Assembly (NCBI RefSeq): GCF_016591975.1
Contig: NZ_AP024169.1
Span: forward strand, 4,007,001 to 4,071,000
DNA length: 64,000 nt
Direction of reading: 5' to 3'
Source: Anaeromicropila herbilytica
Lineage (GTDB): Bacteria; Bacillota; Clostridia; Lachnospirales; Lachnospiraceae
In this document: piece by piece, positions 27,239 to 36,738 of the stretch
Layout: each line of letters opens with the position of its first letter
Numbering within the stretch: the first letter of the stretch is position 1
The notes under the pieces: model-generated
What the model was told of the DNA's origin: nothing
The model's input: only the letters and a program-made list of their open reading frames with translations
The model's database searches: none
Program-made: the position numbers and the translations under genes

Positions 27239-28909
27239 ATGGCAAATTCAAATAGCTACACAAACCCTTCCGATGAACTTAGGCATCAACTGCTGCGGCA
27301 AGCACTTGAGAGGGATGAAAGACTGGATGATTATGATAATATAATAGCGTTACTAAATCCTCCTCCAGAGATTAATCAATATGCTAAACCTGGTTCTTTA
27401 AAGAATAAAAAGATTGGAATCATTGGTGCAGGATTAACTGGGTTGGCTGCTGCTTATGAACTTAGGAAGTTAGGAGCAGACATTACAATATATGAAGCCT
27501 CCATGAATCGAATTGGTGGTAGAGTTTATACTATCTATTTTGATAAAACTAATCATTTCTTTGGTGAAACTGGTGCTATGCGTATTCCAGTATCACACGA
27601 AACAACTTGGCACTATATCAATCTCTTTGGCTTAGCCACAGAAAGCCTTACATCTTTACAATCTAATAATATTCTATATGCACACGGAATTAGATTACGT
27701 CGTGAACGTAGTGGTAAAAATATTGAAGAACAACTCTATCCACTTTATAATCTAACGGAAAAAGAACGCAATACACCCTGGCCTGTATTAAGTGATTATG
27801 CATCCTCTTCCATGCTTAAAAGCTTAACTCCAGCTCTTAGAACAGAAATTCTTAAGATTCTTCCTGAGTACTCTAAACAATATGCTGATATTACCAGATT
27901 AAGTACCAGAGAGGTATATGAACAATTAGGCTTAAGTCAAGAAGCTATCAACTTAATATCAGCTGTAGAACCCTTTAATTCGGCGCTTTTATCTGTTAGC
28001 CATGATGAAGCCATGAATAGTGAATACACTTTAGATTTTCTTAATACTTATCGAATCCAAGGTGGTATGATAAACTTACCAAATGCTTTCTATCAATCTC
28101 TTACCAATAAAAATCCACCTGAATTAGTGTCTTCTGACGAACCCCTTGGTAATGTAACTTTTCTCTTTGGTAGCCCTGTTAATAAGATAGAGCAAACTCT
28201 AAGTCTGGATCAGATTACTTTATACTACAACAATCCAGCTAATGAGCAGCATTCCGATACCTATGATTATGTCATATGTACCACTCCATTTTCAACTCTT
28301 AGAGAAATTGATATTACTCCTTCTCTAAGTAATCAGAAAACACAAGCAATTAAAGAACTTAATTACTGTGATGCTCAAAAGACTCTTTTCTTATGTAAGG
28401 AACGTTTTTGGGAAAAAGATGATGAATCAGGTAGAATGAATGGTGGAATTTCATTTACTGATCTTCCAATACAATCTATTGTCTATCCACCCGATCATAT
28501 TCATTGTATGAATACTGACGATTGCTCATATCATGAACCAGGTGTATTAGTGGCTTCCTATAACTTAGGGCAAGATTCCATACGACTATCTAATCAAGAT
28601 AGTAATCGTCGCTATGAATTAATTAAACGGGAAGTTGAACAAGTACATGGATTATCAGATCATTATTTAGATGACCAAGTAGTATTACATAAAACGGTTC
28701 ATTGGAGTACTGAATACTGGGCGAGAGGTGCATTCGCTTGCAGTAATCCAGGGCAAAAAATTAATTTTCTTCATGCTATGATTCAACCAGAATATAATAA
28801 TCATCTCTATTTTGCTGGAGAACATGCTTCAACAAAGCAAGGATGGATGCAAGGTGCTCTTTACTCTGGAAAATTTACTGCAAATGTGTTAGCAAAACAG
28901 TTATCTTAA
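27239..28909 (+). CDS. Flavin amine oxidase (monoamine/L-amino-acid oxidase family)
   Basis: A 556-residue FAD-dependent oxidase. After an N-terminal extension of about 55 residues comes the dinucleotide-binding motif KIGIIGAGLTGLAAAYELRK with the ribose-binding Glu in TIYEA, then RIGGRVYT and GETGAMRIP (the GG.R and G..RI blocks of the family). The C-terminal FAD motif is LYFAGEHASTKQGWMQGALYSG. No signal peptide, so probably cytoplasmic. The family oxidises amines or amino acids and passes electrons to O2, unexpected in an anaerobe, so the acceptor or role may differ. The gene stands alone between inverted copies of a repeat. TTGGAG precedes the ATG. Confidence 0.88.
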   Translation: MANSNSYTNPSDELRHQLLRQALERDERLDDYDNIIALLNPPPEINQYAKPGSLKNKKIGIIGAGLTGLAAAYELRKLGADITIYEASMNRIGGRVYTIYFDKTNHFFGETGAMRIPVSHETTWHYINLFGLATESLTSLQSNNILYAHGIRLRRERSGKNIEEQLYPLYNLTEKERNTPWPVLSDYASSSMLKSLTPALRTEILKILPEYSKQYADITRLSTREVYEQLGLSQEAINLISAVEPFNSALLSVSHDEAMNSEYTLDFLNTYRIQGGMINLPNAFYQSLTNKNPPELVSSDEPLGNVTFLFGSPVNKIEQTLSLDQITLYYNNPANEQHSDTYDYVICTTPFSTLREIDITPSLSNQKTQAIKELNYCDAQKTLFLCKERFWEKDDESGRMNGGISFTDLPIQSIVYPPDHIHCMNTDDCSYHEPGVLVASYNLGQDSIRLSNQDSNRRYELIKREVEQVHGLSDHYLDDQVVLHKTVHWSTEYWARGAFACSNPGQKINFLHAMIQPEYNNHLYFAGEHASTKQGWMQGALYSGKFTANVLAKQLS

Positions 28910-28919
28910 ACTAAAATAT

Positions 28920-29019
28920 AAAAGAGATTCTTAATAACTAGTATTCACTAAGCCATATATGATGTAAAGCAATCTATATGTTATTCTTATGTGAAAATTC
29001 TTTTTATTAAGAATCTCTT
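28920..29019 (+). terminator. Stem-loop behind the amine oxidase gene
   Basis: A perfect 16-bp stem AAGAGATTCTTAATAA / TTATTAAGAATCTCTT with a loop of about 68 bases, followed by ACTTTTAC. It begins within a few bases of the stop codon. The large loop makes it an unusual terminator. Confidence 0.5.
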
Positions 29020-29078
29020 ACTTTTACAATATCATTGATTTAATTTTCAAAAGTCTTTCTTAACTTAGTAAAATTTAG

Positions 29079-29242
29079 GCCTGCGAGCAAGTCGCAGGCA
29101 TGTGGGTTAGTTTGAACTTTTTATATCTGTTTTTATTAAAATAATAAAACATTAGTAGCTTCCAAATGAGGAAATGGAACGTAAGATGTAAAAGTTTGAA
29201 TCATGGTAATTTAGATAACCTACCCTCTGAATTTATCAAGTA
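29079..29242. repeat. Half copy of the family 2 palindrome, inverted
   Basis: This 164-bp stretch is the reverse complement of 26790-26950 with scattered mismatches and small indels. It runs from the central hairpin GCCTGCGAG...GTCGCAGGC to the end block CTGAATTTATCAAGTA. With its partner it places the amine oxidase gene between inverted repeats about 2.1 kb apart. The other half of the palindrome is absent here. Confidence 0.85.
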
Positions 29243-29272
29243 TTCTATAAACTTACTAACTGCGAAGTATGG

Positions 29273-30148
29273 TTACAATACTTTATTTGCAATCTGTATT
29301 CCAGTCTTAGTGGCTGCTAATCCACCTTCTCCAGTCTCACGTAATGAACTATGCATTCTCATACCAACTGTCCTCATTGCATCAATTACTTCATCCGGTG
29401 GAATGGCACTTCTTATACCAGCTAACGCAAGATCTGCGCTAGTTAAAGAATTTACCGCCCCTATTACATTTCTCTTTATACAAGGGACCTCTACTAATCC
29501 TGCTACTGGATCACATACTAATCCTAATAAACTTTTTAATGCAATTGCACTTGCATGTAATTGACATTCATCGTCACCACCCATTAGATAACTTGCGGCT
29601 GCCGCTGCCATAGCTGATGCAGATCCTATCTCCGCTTGACATCCACCTTCTGCACCTGAGATAAAAGCTCTTGTGGCAATAATCTCTCCAACTCCAGCTA
29701 CTACATACATGGCTTCAACCATTTTTTCATCCGAAAAATCATATTTCTCTTGTAATGAAATTAACACAGCTGGAACCACTCCGCAAGAACCCGCTGTTGG
29801 TGCAGCTACAATTCTTCTCATACATGCATTTGATTCACCCATTTTAACTGCTTTGGCCATAACATCATTTATAAAATCTCCACAAATCGTATTTTTTCCA
29901 ATTTGATTCATTAACTTTTCACCATCGCCTCCAGCAAGCTTACTAGAAGAACGAAGTTTACTATCATATGAATCATTTGCTTCTTTCATGGAATGATATA
30001 AACTAAGCATTTTATTCATGGAATCCTCTTTTGCTACCTGACGTTCCTTGCAATCCTCTTCAAGAATAACCTCCCAAAACCTAATCCCATTTTTTTTAGC
30101 TTGAGACATAATTTCATCTAACGAACGAAATCCCATATTATATTGCAT
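29273..30148 (-). CDS. sdaAA: L-serine dehydratase, iron-sulfur-dependent, alpha subunit
   Basis: Deaminates L-serine to pyruvate and ammonia as a heterodimer with the beta subunit. At 291 residues it is normal for clostridial alpha chains. The 4Fe-4S ligands lie in PTAGSCGVVPAVL, LLGLVCDPVAGLVEVPC and possibly GDDECQLHAS; the SDH signature GAEGGCQAEIGSASAMAAAA is also present. The ATG at 30148 touches GGAAGG; the next in-frame ATG (30136, MGFRSLDEIM) has better spacing, so four residues may be extra. It lies 122 bp behind sdaAB. Confidence 0.96.
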   Translation of the reverse strand: MQYNMGFRSLDEIMSQAKKNGIRFWEVILEEDCKERQVAKEDSMNKMLSLYHSMKEANDSYDSKLRSSSKLAGGDGEKLMNQIGKNTICGDFINDVMAKAVKMGESNACMRRIVAAPTAGSCGVVPAVLISLQEKYDFSDEKMVEAMYVVAGVGEIIATRAFISGAEGGCQAEIGSASAMAAAAASYLMGGDDECQLHASAIALKSLLGLVCDPVAGLVEVPCIKRNVIGAVNSLTSADLALAGIRSAIPPDEVIDAMRTVGMRMHSSLRETGEGGLAATKTGIQIANKVL

Positions 30149-30270
30149 CCTTCCATCTATTTATCGTAAATATAATACTATTTAACACAGTATTCAATGA
30201 ATCATTGATACATTGATTCTATAATCTTTTATATAAAGTAACGTTTTTCTGATATCAATAATAGCAGACT

Positions 30271-30933
30271 CTATACTTTAAGATTCAAGTAAGTCACTTT
30301 TAATATACCATCCAACTTCTCTAATCCTTTGATTGATTCCTCTGGAACCTCTTGATCACACTCAATAACCATCACTGCATTGCCACCTCTTCGGTCACGA
30401 TACAATTGCATAGTACCTATATTAATTGATTGACTTGCTAACATTGACGTAACTTCTGTTACATAACCTGGCCTATCAATATTATGAACAATTAGAGTTG
30501 GGTAATCCCCAGAAAAATTAGCCTCTAGTCCATCAATCTTACATACTTTGATTCTTCCTCCACCTAAGGAAGATGCAATCACTTCAATTTCTCTACCGTT
30601 TACACCAGTAACTGTTATCTGTACACTATTTGGGTGCACATCTTTCAACATAATACTTCCAAAGGAATATTCCATACCAGATTCATCTGCTAACTGGAAA
30701 CTATCTGGAATTCTTATATCATCTGGTTTCATACCCAGAAGTCCGGCTATCAGTGCTTTATCTGTACCATGACCTTTTCCTGTTGCTAAAAATGAACCAT
30801 GCAATAAAAGTTTGGCTGTTTGTATATCTTCACCTAATAATTTTCGAACGATATAACCGATTTTCACTGCTCCAGCTGTATGTGAACTTGATGGTCCCAC
30901 CATTACTGGACCTAATATATCAAAGATATTCAT
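30271..30933 (-). CDS. sdaAB: L-serine dehydratase, iron-sulfur-dependent, beta subunit
   Basis: A 220-residue partner of the alpha subunit. It starts MNIFDILGPVMVGPSSSHTAGAV, the family signature, and ends in an ACT domain (about 145-220, LIVHNIDRPGYVTEVTSMLA) that probably senses serine. AGGAGG precedes the ATG. First gene of the sdaAB-sdaAA pair. Confidence 0.96.
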   Translation of the reverse strand: MNIFDILGPVMVGPSSSHTAGAVKIGYIVRKLLGEDIQTAKLLLHGSFLATGKGHGTDKALIAGLLGMKPDDIRIPDSFQLADESGMEYSFGSIMLKDVHPNSVQITVTGVNGREIEVIASSLGGGRIKVCKIDGLEANFSGDYPTLIVHNIDRPGYVTEVTSMLASQSINIGTMQLYRDRRGGNAVMVIECDQEVPEESIKGLEKLDGILKVTYLNLKV

Positions 30934-31214
30934 GGAGTCCTCCTAATAATTCTATTATCAACTTTAGTATAACCAATTATGATGTTTTCACTAGAATGAT
31001 TTGAACGCATAAGTATTATAAAACTCTAATTCTAGCACTTATTGGCTTTTACATTATACCTTCATTTTTTTATTTTTACTAGGAAAATTCTTCTTTTACT
31101 TGCCTATTTCTTATGTTTTTCATATTATTTTGTCAATATTCTATTTTTGTTTACTTTCTTTTGTATTTTTTGAAAATAGTAAAGAAAATTTCCATTACTA
31201 TTCAAGGGTCTTAA

Positions 31215-31273
31215 TAGTAAAAAGCTGATAACTCTAATGAGATTTATCTCCAATAGAGTCATCAGCTTTTCGA
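31215..31273 (-). terminator. Intrinsic terminator behind the AEC remnant
   Basis: Stem AAAAAGCTGATAACTCTA.TGAGAT with its complement (ATCTCCAATAGAGTCATCAGCTTTT reads back with two mismatches), followed on the minus strand by TTTTTACTATT. It would originally have ended the transporter gene. Confidence 0.7.
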
Positions 31274-31322
31274 ATTAAACATCTTTTTAATTTTTGATAA
31301 TCACAGAATATATTTTCGTCTT

Positions 31323-31493
31323 TTATATATAATGCAATATTTTTAGCATAAAAATCCAAATCGTTATTGTAAAAGCTGAAATAAAAGTTGTAGCTACTAC
31401 AATACTTGAGGTTAGAACTCCATCATTCTTCATGTTCTTGGCCATAATGTAACAACTAACGGTAGTTGGAGCTCCTAACATAATAAGAAGTAT
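31323..31493 (-). pseudogene. 3' remnant of an AEC-family (auxin efflux carrier) transporter
   Basis: The minus strand encodes 56 residues, ILLIMLGAPTTVSCYIMAKN then MKNDGVLTSSIVVATTFISA and FTITIWIFMLKILHYI, ending at a TAA. This is the last two membrane helices of an AEC transporter (the family has AAPTAV..YI.AK.....D..L.S..V...T..S..T...W). A family member needs about 300 residues; upstream the frame meets a TAG at once and no other part of the gene appears in the window. The intact terminator and natural C-terminus show that the 5' part was lost, with the break lying close to the recombinase gene. A deletion linked to an integration event is likely but unproven. Confidence 0.75.
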
Positions 31494-31588
31494 CTAATAA
31501 TTTTAGATATTCATAGTAGAATTTCTTTCATTTATACTTTTTATCATGAAGTATATCATAGATTGATTTATAAAGTAAAGTTTATGTG

Positions 31589-32497
31589 TTACCTTTTTTT
31601 CCTTTTATCTAATACTCTTTGCACTTCGTCAAATAATTCTTTCTGAATAATAGCATCATGTGTATTCCTAACAATAATCCAATCTTTTTTAGGAATTGCT
31701 ATAATTTTTTTACTTTTATAATCCAACTTTTCCGCTTTATGTTGTACCATATCTCCAAGATACATCTCATTATGTAAGATTCGATTGACTGTAGTTGTTG
31801 ACCATTTCAGATGCTGTTCATTCGAATAAGTACCTTTCAACTTATATAAGCTTGGTGGTATTATTCCTTTACTTGTTAAACTGTCACAGATTGCTTTGAT
31901 GCTTTTTCCTTCTAACGCCATGTTAAATATATCCTTCACAACATTGGCTGCTTCTTCATCAACTACTAATTTATATTTATTCTTACTATCTTTCTTATAA
32001 CCGTATGGCGCATACGCTCCTAAATATTCTCCAACCTTCATTTTTTGCTTATAAACTGTTCTCACATTAAGAGAGAGATCTTCTACGTACCATTCATTAA
32101 TGAGTGCATTAATCTGCCTTGCTTTTTTATTTCCTTTTATCTTCGTATCGATATGATCTACAATGCTTATGAAGCGTATATTCCATATTGGAAATAATGT
32201 ATGTATATATTGCTCAACAATAACAACTTCTCTAGTAAATCGTGATTGAGTTTTACATAATACGATATCAAACTTTCTCATTTTGGCAGCTTTTATCATT
32301 CGATTCCACTCCGGTCTGCTTTGATCCGTTCCACTGTAATCATCATCTGAAAAAACATCATATACAGACCAGTTTTGTTTTTTAGCATAATCTAGTAATA
32401 ATGTTTTTTGATTCTGTATGCTACCACTATCGTCACCTTTTTTTAATTTATCGATATCTTCTTTTGATAATCTGCAATATATCGCTACTCGTTCCAT
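31589..32497 (-). CDS. Serine recombinase, short
   Basis: A 302-residue site-specific recombinase. The resolvase N-terminal domain begins RVAIYCRLSKED with catalytic Ser11, and DDYSGTDQSRPEWNRMIKAA and QSRFTREVVIVEQYI follow. The Recombinase (DNA-binding) domain spans about 165-295 (YAPYGYKKD, STTTVNRILHNEMYLGDMVQ, HDAIIQKELFDEVQ). Large serine recombinases usually have 450-550 residues with a zinc ribbon and coiled coil at the C-terminus; here the frame stops after RVLDKRKKR, so that part is missing. It is probably the relic of an integrated element. AAGGA sits about eight bases before the ATG. Confidence 0.88.
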   Translation of the reverse strand: MERVAIYCRLSKEDIDKLKKGDDSGSIQNQKTLLLDYAKKQNWSVYDVFSDDDYSGTDQSRPEWNRMIKAAKMRKFDIVLCKTQSRFTREVVIVEQYIHTLFPIWNIRFISIVDHIDTKIKGNKKARQINALINEWYVEDLSLNVRTVYKQKMKVGEYLGAYAPYGYKKDSKNKYKLVVDEEAANVVKDIFNMALEGKSIKAICDSLTSKGIIPPSLYKLKGTYSNEQHLKWSTTTVNRILHNEMYLGDMVQHKAEKLDYKSKKIIAIPKKDWIIVRNTHDAIIQKELFDEVQRVLDKRKKR

Positions 32498-32559
32498 ACA
32501 ATCAGTCCTTACACTTGTTTCTTACCTTTATAATATATGATTACATTCTCTGCTACATT

Positions 32560-32639
32560 CCAAAAAGAGCTTTCACACTAGCAATGAACGCTCCCTATCA
32601 AGTAGGTAGGATTCATAACATCCACTAATGTAAAAGCTC
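32560..32639 (-). terminator. Terminator of the diguanylate cyclase gene
   Basis: On the minus strand GAGCTTTTACATTAG pairs with CTAGTGTGAAAGCTC (two mismatches), followed by TTTTTGG, 60 bases beyond the cyclase stop codon. Confidence 0.65.
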
Positions 32640-32698
32640 CTCGATATTCGATTTATTTTTTACTCTCTCTATGTATTTCATACAATAACTTCTATATA

Positions 32699-33877
32699 CT
32701 AATACATCTTATTACACATTATAATACAGTTACGTCCAGTTTCTTTTGCCTCGTATAGAGCCGTATCTGCTTTGATATATAAATCCAAAAAGTTGTCTTC
32801 TCTTTCTGGTACCATTGTTTCAATCCCTATACTTACAGTTACCTTAATTATCTCATTACTATTTATCGTGTTAAGTTCAATTTCTTCCACGTTCTGCTTG
32901 ATTTCCATTGCTAGTTGTAGTGCTTGAACAGAATCAGCATTATGGGCAAATACTAAAAATTCCTCGCCCCCTATCCTTGCAATAACATCTGTTTTTCGCT
33001 TTGCTGCCTTTTTAATTGCATCGGCAACTTCTCTTAAGCAACGATCCCCTTCTGCATGTCCATATCTATCATTATATTTTTTAAAATAATCAATATCTAA
33101 CATAATAATAACTGCGCTTTGTTGATCTCGAATACATAATGGCCATAATAGTTCTAATTTTTCATCAAGCCCTCTTCGATTCAGTAATCCTGTTAATGAA
33201 TCCCTAGAAGCTAATTCTGTTAAATCTGAGTTAATTTCCTCTAATTTTTTTTCTTTGATTTGAATATCTAGATACGTATTATAATTTAGCCTTGAAAAAG
33301 CATAAGATGTACCACTAATGATAATCAGATTTAATATAAGCATACTATCATGTCTTCCACTAATAACCATAACTGCGATTAATACTATTTGTAACGAAAA
33401 TATATATTTATACTCTCCACTTGGCAATATCGGTACATTACATAATGATACAAATAATATAATATATATTATTAACTGTTGATTAACTGTCATATCCAAA
33501 TGAGATAAGCCATAAAACCCTATTACAAAGAATATCCAAAAACTTAAATATAATAATTGATATTTTTCACTTTTATTTTTAGTAATACATAAATTAATAA
33601 CAGCTAAATAAATGAATAGAATTAATAAAACTATACTATTTATTATAATTTTGTAATTAATAAGCTCTGATTCTTCATAGATAACTGCAATTATATTAAA
33701 TGCTGGTAAAAGCATAAAAACAAGTATAAAAATTGCTACTCGCTTTATATTTAAGAATTGAAGATCTATTTCTATATTCTTTTTCAATCTGGGGCTTAGT
33801 GCATTATATTCTTTTAATAATGACTTATTTTTCACTCGTCTTAATACATTCCATACTATATCTTTAATGCCATCCAT
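32699..33877 (-). CDS. Membrane diguanylate cyclase (GGDEF)
   Basis: A 392-residue protein that should make cyclic di-GMP. The N-terminal half has about five or six membrane helices (from about 45 to 200) with no recognised sensor; a short linker leads into the GGDEF domain (about 225-390) with DSLTGLLNRRGLDEKL, MLDIDYFKKYNDRYGHAEGD and the active-site IARIGGEEF. An inhibitory RxxD site (RKTD) lies five residues before GGEEF, so product feedback is likely. AGGGGG precedes the ATG. It is a single gene. The 379 bases upstream contain only the bidirectional terminator at 34192. Confidence 0.93.
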   Translation of the reverse strand: MDGIKDIVWNVLRRVKNKSLLKEYNALSPRLKKNIEIDLQFLNIKRVAIFILVFMLLPAFNIIAVIYEESELINYKIIINSIVLLILFIYLAVINLCITKNKSEKYQLLYLSFWIFFVIGFYGLSHLDMTVNQQLIIYIILFVSLCNVPILPSGEYKYIFSLQIVLIAVMVISGRHDSMLILNLIIISGTSYAFSRLNYNTYLDIQIKEKKLEEINSDLTELASRDSLTGLLNRRGLDEKLELLWPLCIRDQQSAVIIMLDIDYFKKYNDRYGHAEGDRCLREVADAIKKAAKRKTDVIARIGGEEFLVFAHNADSVQALQLAMEIKQNVEEIELNTINSNEIIKVTVSIGIETMVPEREDNFLDLYIKADTALYEAKETGRNCIIMCNKMY

Positions 33878-34191
33878 TTTATGCCCCCTTACTATGTATC
33901 TATTACTTAATTCTACTCATTGTTTGTAGCTATTTTATATAGAAAAGGTTAATATCTGTTGTTCTATTTACAATATCATACTTTAGTCCTATTTTCAAAC
34001 GAATCTAATAGGTAAATTATACCATCTTCTACTTCTTCTTTTGTGCTAATTGCTATTTAAATCGCGTGATTTTGCTTCATTCGACGATACATCATTATAT
34101 TCGATATCTTATTTATTTGCTCTATTTTATTCGTCTTTTTTCGCTAAAGTAGTTTTAAAAAAGTATGTTAAGCTTCTAAGGTGTAGTATAC

Positions 34192-34227
34192 AAAAAACCA
34201 AGGTTGTATTGCTAACCTTGGTTTTTT
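34192..34227. terminator. Bidirectional intrinsic terminator
   Basis: AAAAAACCAAGGTT GTATTGCT AACCTTGGTTTTTTT: a perfect stem with A run before and T run after. On the minus strand it terminates the LTA-synthase-like gene. Confidence 0.9.
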
Positions 34228-34256
34228 TGTATTATTAAATGATATCTATGCTTTTA

Positions 34257-36254
34257 TTATTTTACTGACTGATAAGTAAATTCTTCTGATGTACTTAGAA
34301 TATTTTTATCTTTTCTAATTTGATTAACTGTTACTTTATCACCATCACTTAGCTCATCACTTGCAATATTTAGTGTATGTTCATCTACAAAAGTTGTATC
34401 TACATACTCACCATTAATATACACACTGCTATAAGGTGTAAAGTTCTCTCCTTTTACCACTGTTGTATCATCTGAATTATAAATATCACTAATTCGAATC
34501 TCTCTAACTCCCATAGTCATAGGAAGTGTTTTGTATAAATCTTGTTGATTATAGGCGTATTTCTTACCATATAGGATATCATACATTAACATTTGCTGAT
34601 CTTTCACATAGTCAGTAGCACCCATGTTATTTTGATGATATTTGATTAATGTTCCATTATCAATACCAACTCTTCCTAATACAGCAGCTGCCATCTGATA
34701 TGCTTCTAGGTTCATATCTTGTTTTTTCATACCAAAGTTATCCCATATTACATACTCTGTTTGGTAAATTGAATTATTCTCTAAATCTTCTGGTTTGAAT
34801 CCTAAGCTTGGAAGATGATCTCCATAAAGAACTAATACAGTATTCTCATCTAATGCAGATAATTGATCTACTAACTCACCTACAAATTGATCCATCTCAT
34901 GAATTTGATTTGTATAATATTCAAATTGATTCTTCTTTGCTTCATCTTCTATTCCACTAATTGTAATAGTTTGTGTATCATCAATTTTTTCGCTTGGGTA
35001 ACTTCCATGTCCTTGTACTGATACTGTATAAACATAATCTGGTGTTGAGGTAGATTTTAATGAATCAATAATCTCCTTTGTTAATACTTTATCTTTTGCC
35101 CAACCATTTGGATTCTTTTCAATATTATTCATATATTCAATTGAAGTGAATGTATCAAATCCAAGATTTGGATATACTTTATTACGACCATAAAAAGTTG
35201 CGGTATTATCATGTATTGCATGTGTTCCATAACCTATTTCTTTTAAATCATAAGCTGCAGACTCACTTGTCTTATCCGTTAATGCTGTTTTGTAAGGATA
35301 TTCCCCTGGTCCAAAGAAGTCAAGGTTCATACCTGTAATCATTTCAAATTCTGTATTACATGTTCCAGCTCCTACTACTGGTACATCAACATATCCTGAT
35401 GAATATTTCTGCATCAGTTTATGGTAATTAGGAATAGGATCTTCTGAGAAAGTTAATCCTTTGACTTTAGTTATATCAAAGAAAGACTCTAATTGAACAA
35501 AAATAATATTAGGATGTTTCGTCTTTGCATTCTTAGTAGCAACAATTGGAGACTTAGCATCTGGTAATGTGTTATTTAGCACATTTAGAACATTTTCTTC
35601 CGTATAATCTGCTGGTTCTTTTATTCCACTGTCTAATAAACTAACGGTAAAGCAATATGGAACTCCATAATCTTGATAAGCAAGATTTATGTTACCAAAA
35701 TGTCTTGTCAAGATTCCCTCAGAAAGTGAGAATTTAGTTAATACTAAGAATAAAGCAACAAAAGTTCCAATACATACTACATTTCTTCCATAACGTATCT
35801 TATTCTTATACTTTGGCGCAAAGATAAACGCTAAGATAAATACAACTCCTGCTAATCCAATGCATCCAAACAATAATGCCATCTGAAAACTATTCAAATA
35901 CTTATCCATAACAGCTAAACCTGCATTGGCTTCTAACAAATCGGCTGCTGTAAATGGTGTTACACGAACTCCTAAGATAATTCCGTTCGCTATACCTAAT
36001 GCTAGCCAGATTACAGATACAACACACCAACCAAACATTCTTCTTCTAATTAATAATACAAATGATAAGGTAACTAGTATTAATAGGTAATTATAAAAGA
36101 AAATTAAAGGTTGCTTAAATAGATATGCAATGGCGTTACCAACTCCGCCTCGTCCACAGGTTTCTATTGTAAAATTAATGATAAATGCAAGCACGAAACA
36201 AATTACAACTTGAAATTTCGCACCTTTTTCTATTTTTTCTCTCGTAATAAACAT
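34257..36254 (-). CDS. LTA-synthase-family phosphoglycerol transferase
   Basis: A 665-residue membrane enzyme. Five N-terminal helices (within about 15-175) precede an extracellular sulfatase-fold domain (about 245-560). Catalytic features are FVQLESFFD, the nucleophile Thr in GAGTCNTEFEMITGMN, HDNTATFYGRNKVYPNLGFD, VQGHGSYPSE and LYGDHLPSLG. It probably transfers glycerol phosphate from phosphatidylglycerol to a surface polymer. A C-terminal domain (about 575-665, ISDIYNSDDTTVVKGENFTP) looks IPT/TIG-like, an addition most LTA synthases lack. AGGAG abuts the ATG, so the spacing is odd; AAGG lies farther upstream. The 484 bases upstream hold no gene apart from the terminator at 36626. Confidence 0.88.
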   Translation of the reverse strand: MFITREKIEKGAKFQVVICFVLAFIINFTIETCGRGGVGNAIAYLFKQPLIFFYNYLLILVTLSFVLLIRRRMFGWCVVSVIWLALGIANGIILGVRVTPFTAADLLEANAGLAVMDKYLNSFQMALLFGCIGLAGVVFILAFIFAPKYKNKIRYGRNVVCIGTFVALFLVLTKFSLSEGILTRHFGNINLAYQDYGVPYCFTVSLLDSGIKEPADYTEENVLNVLNNTLPDAKSPIVATKNAKTKHPNIIFVQLESFFDITKVKGLTFSEDPIPNYHKLMQKYSSGYVDVPVVGAGTCNTEFEMITGMNLDFFGPGEYPYKTALTDKTSESAAYDLKEIGYGTHAIHDNTATFYGRNKVYPNLGFDTFTSIEYMNNIEKNPNGWAKDKVLTKEIIDSLKSTSTPDYVYTVSVQGHGSYPSEKIDDTQTITISGIEDEAKKNQFEYYTNQIHEMDQFVGELVDQLSALDENTVLVLYGDHLPSLGFKPEDLENNSIYQTEYVIWDNFGMKKQDMNLEAYQMAAAVLGRVGIDNGTLIKYHQNNMGATDYVKDQQMLMYDILYGKKYAYNQQDLYKTLPMTMGVREIRISDIYNSDDTTVVKGENFTPYSSVYINGEYVDTTFVDEHTLNIASDELSDGDKVTVNQIRKDKNILSTSEEFTYQSVK

Positions 36255-36625
36255 CTCCTAACCTTAACAATTAAATTGTTATTCTATGTGTCCATTTATG
36301 GTTACTTAACAAGTTATCAATTTCATGTAAAATTTCTTATGTAATTTTACATATCCTTTACCTACCGTTCAATCGTAAATTATATCACGTATCTCACCTC
36401 AGGTAAACTTAATATTTTCTTACATTTTTATGAATTTTATTCATATCCTCATACACATTAGCTCCCATCTGTTGCCTAAAACGTAGGATACTTAACCTTA
36501 TCAATTTTCCCATTCATCTTAACACCATTTTTACAAGATTTCAACTAGTACTTTACACATATGTGGTCTATATTTTTGAATATTATCTGTTCATTTTTAC
36601 TTTAATTCTTCTATTAAATTAGACA

Positions 36626-36676
36626 AAAAACGGTTATTGTATTGTTACTTTTCACGAATCAATACAATAACCTTTT
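36626..36676 (-). terminator. Intrinsic terminator of the PLP fusion gene
   Basis: Stem GGTTATTGTATTG / CAATACAATAACC with a 15-base loop; on the minus strand followed by GTTTTTTGTCT. Confidence 0.85.
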
Positions 36677-36738
36677 ATTATAAGTATTTCGTCTATTTTA
36701 GTATAAAAAACTCATTATACTAATAAGTAGTAAATCCA

